Assembly: GCA_944474755.1 (NCBI GenBank)
Contig: OX104112.1
Location: forward strand, 89,665,756-89,729,755
Reading direction: 5' to 3'
Length of the DNA stretch: 64,000 nucleotides
DNA from: Limnoperna fortunei
Lineage: Eukaryota > Mollusca > Bivalvia > Mytilida > Modiolidae
In this document: positions 59,701-64,000 of the stretch, piece by piece
Numbering within the stretch: position 1 is the first letter of the stretch
How the letters are laid out: every line of letters starts with the position of its first letter
Notes under the pieces: model-generated
Database searches by the model: none
What the model was told of the DNA's origin: nothing
Seen by the model: only the letters and a program-made list of their open reading frames with translations
Position numbers and translations under genes: made by a program

Positions 59701-62700
59701 ATTTTGTCTTAGTAATTATATTGTTAAATCAATAAGACCAGCTGTCTTGTACCATAATAGGAACACAAAAAAACGATTTATAAATATCAAAATAGGCCAT
59801 TTAATGGGACATTAAATGATACCCTGCCATGTTACGTTGTTTTTAAAATCCATGAACACATTTTTCTGAATTACAAATCGATATACAGGAACAGCTGAGC
59901 ACGATACCAGTCCAGGACTTTGGACCTATAATAATAATTTTAAGTTGGCCTAACTTAAAAACTACAAATGGAATTGTGCTGAAAATTGAACTTGATCTTC
60001 ATTTTATAGAATTTATGTGCAAAGTTTAAATAAAATCTGCTGCCATATTTTCAACGTATCATCTGGAAACCAGCGGGGCACAGACCGACGGACGGAAATT
60101 AATATCCAAACTGAGGTTATCACAATACACCACCAAAAGTGGCGGGGATATAAAAAAGCTTCAGAAATCATAAATTATACTGGTATATTTAAGTAACCAC
60201 ATTTATTGATAACAACATCACAAATACTGTGTACAACTGAACAAATTCTAGCCAAGCCCCAAGTCCAGGACATGTACAACATTTCATATAACATTCCTTA
60301 CTTTTAGACATCTGCATACTATCTGCTAAAAATAATCAAAGTGTCAAATAAGAAACTAAATCTTCTGAACTTTATCTACTGTTTGAAACCAAAAAAACCC
60401 CCAAAACTATTACTTCTAATAACATCCAAATAACCATTGTAGCTTAAAATGATTTAGAAGATATTTTTTTCAACATCCATCACTAATACAATTAAAAAAA
60501 CAAGTTTTATAAATAAATGTTTAAAAGAAAACAAATACATGTCTCATTTAACGTTAACAAACAATAAGCATTTTTTTACATACATGTATCTTGCAATTAA
60601 TAAAAAGCTTACTGATACGTTAATTTATTAATTTGCAGTATTTTCCTAAGAAAATAACTGTGACAAATGTTCTTTGACTAGTAGCTTACCTGACAATTCA
60701 ATGACATTAAATATGACAACTGACACAGCAATAACCAAAGACTGTCCTGATTCTAAGCCATTTATACCCGACAGGATATTAATAGCATTGGTACAGAATA
60801 CAGCAAGCATCCCCATGTACAAATAATAAAAAACTCCTGAAAAAGAGAAAAATATCTATTATACAGAACTTTGACATGCATAAATATGCCTTGTGCAAAC
60901 TTATACTACATAAATAATAAATCTATCTTATACGACAATCTATTTTACAAAATGAAACATTTGTCAAACTTGATTCTGTCTGGTTTTTTTTAACTTTCAC
61001 TTGCATGATATATTATAAGCAATGTGGAGTTAATACACAATGCACAGTTAGTTAAAGATCAATGTTATTCCCTAACATTTTCAAATTATATATATATGAA
61101 AAATTGGAATATGTCAGTAAATTGCAAACATATTGTTAACTTATGACATCATGCAAACATAGTTATTTTCACAGTAAGGGGTAGTTTTTTGCAATTTGCT
61201 TATAAAAACTTTTTGCATGGGGTTATATTCTTGTATTCTTGACAGAAACCCAAATGAGTGTGGAGTAATCTTTGTATTTATACAGTTATTGTGAAATAAG
61301 TGAAAACAAGTGTGGACTGTTAGCATGCTCACAAAGGGATACCTCCTGTTTCACATTCAAGTCCAATTATCTCCCTCAATTTATATCAGAGGTCAATAAA
61401 AATCCTTCATGCACATCTACATATAATGTACTACCTTTATACTAAGTTTCATAAAATTTTATCAAGCAGTTTAGGAGGAGTAAAGGGATGTAAACAGATG
61501 GACGTACAGACCGACAGACAGACAGACAGGGTGATTCCTATATACCCCCCAAACAAGTTTGCGGGGGGTATAATTATCCCTACATGAAAATTTCTACCTT
61601 AAAGCAGTAAAATTTGACAGTTTAAATAAAATAGATATGTTGTTTGTTGGGGGTACAATATTCAACCAATTTTACAGAAATACACAAAGGTTTCTTTGGA
61701 ACACATTTCTATCGATCTACCAAAAACTATCTTTAAACAACATAATTTTGTCTACCCATAGTTGTTTCGGTAAATGAAAACCACAAAAAGATCAAATGCT
61801 GATGTCTCAAACAAGGACATTACAGCGATTAAATTATTGCAAGAATTAGGATTTCAAATTAACCATGACAAAGTTTTAAAGTTTTTGTTGTTACTTGTAT
61901 ATTCTAATATGATTTGCTTTAGAGTCTTTGAGACCACAACTGTGGTAAAAAAAATGATTTTCTTTGAGCAACACGCGCTGAGAAGGGCGTGTTTTAAATG
62001 GCTGTTCCAATTACAAAACTGTAACTCCCACAAAAGCTATTGCGTATGACGTATAAATCTTATAAATAGCGATACGTGCTATCACGCGCTATCATTATCC
62101 GTTGCAATTTAATGTGTGTTACATTGACGGAACAGCCAGTTTATGGCGGAAATGATGTTTTCTATAGGTACGAAAAGATTATAAATGTATCGTATTAGAA
62201 TAGAAATAATTCACGAATTCTGTGGTTTATCATTGTTTTACAACGGGATGACCATTTATGTCGTTATTTTATCCCTCGCTATCGCTCGTGATAAAATAAT
62301 ACAACATAAAAGGTCACCCCGTTGTAAAACAATGATAAACCACAGCCTGCGTGAATTATTTCTTAATTATAATCCATGTTTGTGGGGTCCCAATGGGGCA
62401 TTCATAGTTGTTAATTAGTGTGTTACAGAAACAAAAGATACATGCATCTAACTTTGAATTTCCATTAAACTGGTTTGCTCGTTTCTTGTTGAGGTTCTAC
62501 AAACTTTAAGAAATTTATTTATCTTAAACATGGCATTGGTTTTTATGGGTGTAGAAAGCTTGAACATCTGGACCAAACCCCAATCTTAGGCTGAAAACTA
62601 GCAATATTGTTAATTAAGGTCTGGGTTGTACACATCGTTCCAAAAGTCAGACTCCCCAGCAAAGTCTTTGATGTTAACAGTTACCAAATTCAGCAAATTC

Positions 62701-64000
62701 TTGGGCTATAATCTGTTTAACCCTTTCCCTAATTGCTAGTACTTTATTACAATTTTTACAACAAAAGAACATAATTTAAGAACAGATTAATGTTTCCAGA
62801 AATAAATACTGATACTATTAAACTGTTTATATACCCTACAAATTGTACTGTTTTAAATTTATGACTATCAATTTTTACATGAGGTCAGACAATGTAAAGT
62901 TGAAAAAGATTCTTCATTCATTTGTATTTTCATGTATGCTAGAAAGTTCTTTATAAATAATGTTTTCAATGATGTATACATGTTCATGTTTTTACCTAAA
63001 TTGACATCATGTCCAAGGTACAGTCTTAGAGGTTTTGGAACAACAATCGTAGTTGATCCAATATTTACAAAGTACACCATAAGTAGAGGGAGTGATGCCA
63101 TTGTTGGCAGAAGAAGCTTGTGTCTCCATTTAAGGTCCAGTACATCATCAGCAAATCCCAGGAAAATCATACAGCATATAGACAATAGTGCAGCTATATA
63201 TTCAATGTACTGCAATAAAAAAAACAACAAAAATTATGCAAAAATGGAAAAAGGAGCATCCATGGCCAAGTGGATGTAGCCAGTCAACTACTATTGATGA
63301 TGTGTCTGTCAACACATAGATTGCAAGTTCACTTCTTACTTCGGGTAGGGAGTGCTTGACATCAAATACCAATTTTACTACATGGTTAAAGGTTTTCATC
63401 TGGTACTCCTGCGTACACTCCAAATAAAACTGGACACAGAAAGTGGTGTTAAACCCCAATCAAACAAACAAACAAAACACACAAGCTAAATAATATAACT
63501 ACTGATAATTTCAGATACACTAAAAACTTTATTACACAAACTTTGCACATACATGTATCAATGGTCATAACTTACAACAACACAAATTACTGGTACCCAT
63601 GAAACACAACTCAGCATAAAATTAAATTAAGAAATAATAATGGGGCATGAATATATACAGATTACACCACTGGTTAGCCCCTTATGCCAGCATCAAATTA
63701 TAAGTAATAACATGCAATTTAATAATTTACATATTTTGATAGGCTGCAAAACATGCATCCAAAATAAAGTCTACTATGTACATAGTTGTTTCAATTAAAC
63801 TTAAAATTGATATAATCATTTACTAAATAAAAGGAAGCAAATATTTACTTACTTCATGGTGAGGAAATGTTTTGTAATTTTCTGTGTAGTAAAGATGTTT
63901 ATAAAATGGTACTGGTATAAACAAAAACATGATAATTAGGAAAATCGCTCCACATATGACACCAAGGGCTTCTGGTCTGTAAAACAAAAGAGTATGCATG
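50783..64000 (-). CDS. DPAGT1: DPAGT1, UDP-GlcNAc:dolichyl-phosphate GlcNAc-1-phosphotransferase, 5'-partial
   Basis: Seven exons on the minus strand, all GT-AG and in frame: 63976-63853, 63209-62996, 60836-60690, 58187-58103, 57726-57538, 51698-51455 and 50845-50783 (stop), about 355 codons of the roughly 410 expected. The start and about the first 55 residues lie beyond the window. The enzyme sits in the ER membrane and makes GlcNAc-PP-dolichol, the first step of N-glycan precursor synthesis and the tunicamycin target. Visible family motifs: [32 protein letters not shown] (the Asp pair of the active site), [68 protein letters not shown] (Arg/His substrate contact) and [14 protein letters not shown] [13 protein letters not shown]. 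The 85-bp exon at 58103 and the 63-bp last exon (ending [12 protein letters not shown]) are easily missed. Its introns hold most of the repeats between 51 and 64 kb. Confidence 0.97.
52200..52318. repeat. Inverted repeat around TTCTGTATTGGCC
   Basis: ATTTCTGTATTGGCCTAGTT at the left pairs with AAGGCCAATACAGAAATAAT at the right, with inner pairing between TTGGTC and GACCAA. Related CAATACAGGTC-like words recur at 53440-53490. In DPAGT1 intron. Confidence 0.5.
52590..53425 (+). mobile_element. Pearl-like element with five ~168-bp core copies
   Basis: The repeated block contains CCCATAACTCCTACAAAATT, TGCACATCTACCCATCA, TTAATCCTACCAAATATCAA and GCGTCCACAAGATCT. The last copy runs into GACGGACGAACGCACGGACG, the ACGG-type microsatellite typical of pearl elements. 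In the DPAGT1 intron between 51698 and 57538. Confidence 0.75.
53735..53975 (-). mobile_element. SINE, antisense, at the edge of the tRNA-head satellite
   Basis: T-rich tail and body (GGCATCCAGTTTTTATTGGG, AACTGGCAATCCTTG), then a worn head ending TTAACCACTCAGCCACCGAG. Its head continues directly into the 77-bp array. Confidence 0.8.
53976..55735 (-). repeat. 77-bp satellite made from the SINE tRNA-like head
   Basis: About 22-23 copies spaced exactly 77 bp where measured (for example 54067, 54144, 54221, 54298, 54375, 54452). On the minus strand each unit reads GGCCTCGGTGGCTGAGTGGT, TAAGATAGTTCGTCATCTT and TGATCATGAGCCTGTCAGC. This is the start of the SINE, including an intact A box (TGGCTGAGTGG), and it stops before the B box. 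One copy near 55545-55560 has an internal deletion. Confidence 0.93.
55705..55773. repeat. Hairpin capping the tRNA-head satellite
   Basis: ACTTAAACCACTCAGCCATT at 55711 is followed about 35 bp later by its complement AATGAGATCCCC... mirrored as GGATCTCATTGGCTGAGTGG and TTTAAGTAT. One tRNA head is thus inverted against the last array unit, with arms of about 28 bp. Confidence 0.85.
55974..56588. mobile_element. Foldback element with ~85-bp terminal inverted repeats
   Basis: Left arm AGTAGCTACAATAATGTAGC ... GAGGTCCCATTACTCGTAAT; right arm TTACGAGTAATGGGACCTCT ... GGCTACATTATTGTAGCTAG. The ~450 bp between them contains an inverted CATGGCATTGTTGACAAAAT / ATTTTGACAACAATGCCATG pair. A single arm occurs at 44998-45080. 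In DPAGT1 intron. Confidence 0.8.
56645..57479 (-). mobile_element. Non-autonomous transposon with CAGTGGTGGAAAAAT ends
   Basis: CAGTGGTGGAAAAAT at 56645 and ATTTTTCCACCACTT at 57465 form terminal inverted repeats. AAGAT flanks both sides (56640-56644 and 57480-57484). The CAGTG ends and the small protein remnant inside suggest a hAT relative, but a 5-bp duplication is short for hAT. It is inserted 54 bp past the donor of a DPAGT1 exon. Confidence 0.65.
56986..57123 (-). pseudogene. 45-codon remnant of a transposon-encoded protein start
   Basis: Reads [12 protein letters not shown], then a basic and acidic stretch ([19 protein letters not shown]) and a stop. The MSLxxF opening and K/D-rich run recall the amino ends of ZNF862-type and hAT-derived proteins in invertebrates, but the piece is too short to prove it. 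No zinc finger or catalytic domain follows within the element. It may also be a first coding exon whose partners were deleted. Confidence 0.35.
58309..59071 (+). mobile_element. Pearl-like element with four ~173-bp core copies
   Basis: Starts at TAGACAAATTCGATCAAGCG, then four tandem cores (AAATTTCTAACGTTTTTCGT, GGACTGTGACCTTGAAATTT, AAGTTTCATTCAAATCGGAT), an ACGG-rich microsatellite at 58990-59033 and a terminal CCCCGACTCTGTCGAGCGGG hairpin. This is the clearest pearl-type element in the window. It begins just upstream (on the minus strand) of the 85-bp DPAGT1 exon. Confidence 0.85.
59880..60155 (+). mobile_element. Pearl-like element, single core
   Basis: One core (AACTACAAATGGAATTGTGC, ATCATCTGGAAACCAGC) followed by GACCGACGGACGG and a GGCGGGGATATAA end. 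In DPAGT1 intron. Confidence 0.55.
61290..61573 (-). mobile_element. Pearl-like element, short form, antisense
   Basis: AAGTGTGGACTGTTAGCATG, CAAGTCCAATTATCTCCCTC, GACCGACAGACAGACAGACA and a terminal hairpin TATACCCCCCAAACAAGTTT / GCGGGGGGTATAA. Reverse complement of the plan at 47114-47372. Confidence 0.75.
61905..62365 (+). mobile_element. ~465-bp element with internal hairpin (copy 2)
   Basis: Second copy of 34275-34742. The right-hand inverted repeat is better preserved here: AATAATTCACGAATTCTGTG and TTATCATTGTTTTACAACGG pair with CCGTTGTAAAACAATGATAA and CACAGCCTGCGTGAATTATT. In DPAGT1 intron. Confidence 0.8.
63262..63476 (+). mobile_element. tRNA-derived SINE, sense copy
   Basis: Worn head (ATGGCCAAGTGGATGTAGCC), shortened body (AAACTGGACACAGAAAGTGG) and a (CAAA)n tail, between two DPAGT1 exons. 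Confidence 0.75.

Overview
The window is AT-rich animal nuclear DNA with short exons, long introns and very dense interspersed and tandem repeats. A bivalve mollusc, perhaps a mussel, fits best. Three things point there: a tRNA-derived SINE with a (CAAA)n tail, many elements of the type described as 'pearl' in bivalves (tandem core plus ACGG microsatellite), and protein sequences equidistant from the vertebrate orthologues. The taxon is inference; nothing in the sequence names a species.

Four protein genes are present and account for nearly all credible coding sequence. (1) 1-7139, plus strand: the 3' seven exons of an ankyrin-repeat nuclear IkB-like (Bcl-3-type) regulator, 5' end outside the window. 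(2) 17253-24764, minus strand: a complete six-exon BUD13 gene (RES complex, splicing), 563 residues. (3) 25009-46965, plus strand: a complete 17-exon ASCC2 gene (ASC-1 complex, CUE ubiquitin-binding domain), 754 residues. (4) 50783-63976, minus strand: the 3' seven exons of DPAGT1 (first enzyme of dolichol-linked N-glycan synthesis), start outside the window. All exon junctions were checked for GT-AG ends and frame.

Layout: the IkB-like gene and BUD13 converge on a 10-kb intergenic region holding two satellite arrays (9.5-13.4 kb and 15-17 kb). BUD13 and ASCC2 are head to head with only 244 bp between start codons. ASCC2 and DPAGT1 converge. Intron 1 of ASCC2 holds a 1-kb element with a 10-bp target duplication and, at its 3' end, an 82-bp minisatellite built from the exon 2 splice acceptor. 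Intron space in ASCC2 and DPAGT1 is filled with SINEs, hairpin MITEs, pearl-like elements, a 29-bp minisatellite and a 77-bp satellite made from the tRNA-like head of the SINE.

The genes do not form a pathway. The most unusual features are structural: decoy splice acceptors amplified in tandem in front of a constitutive exon, a tRNA-head satellite, and a satellite in which 39-, 75- and 147-bp repeat orders lie side by side.
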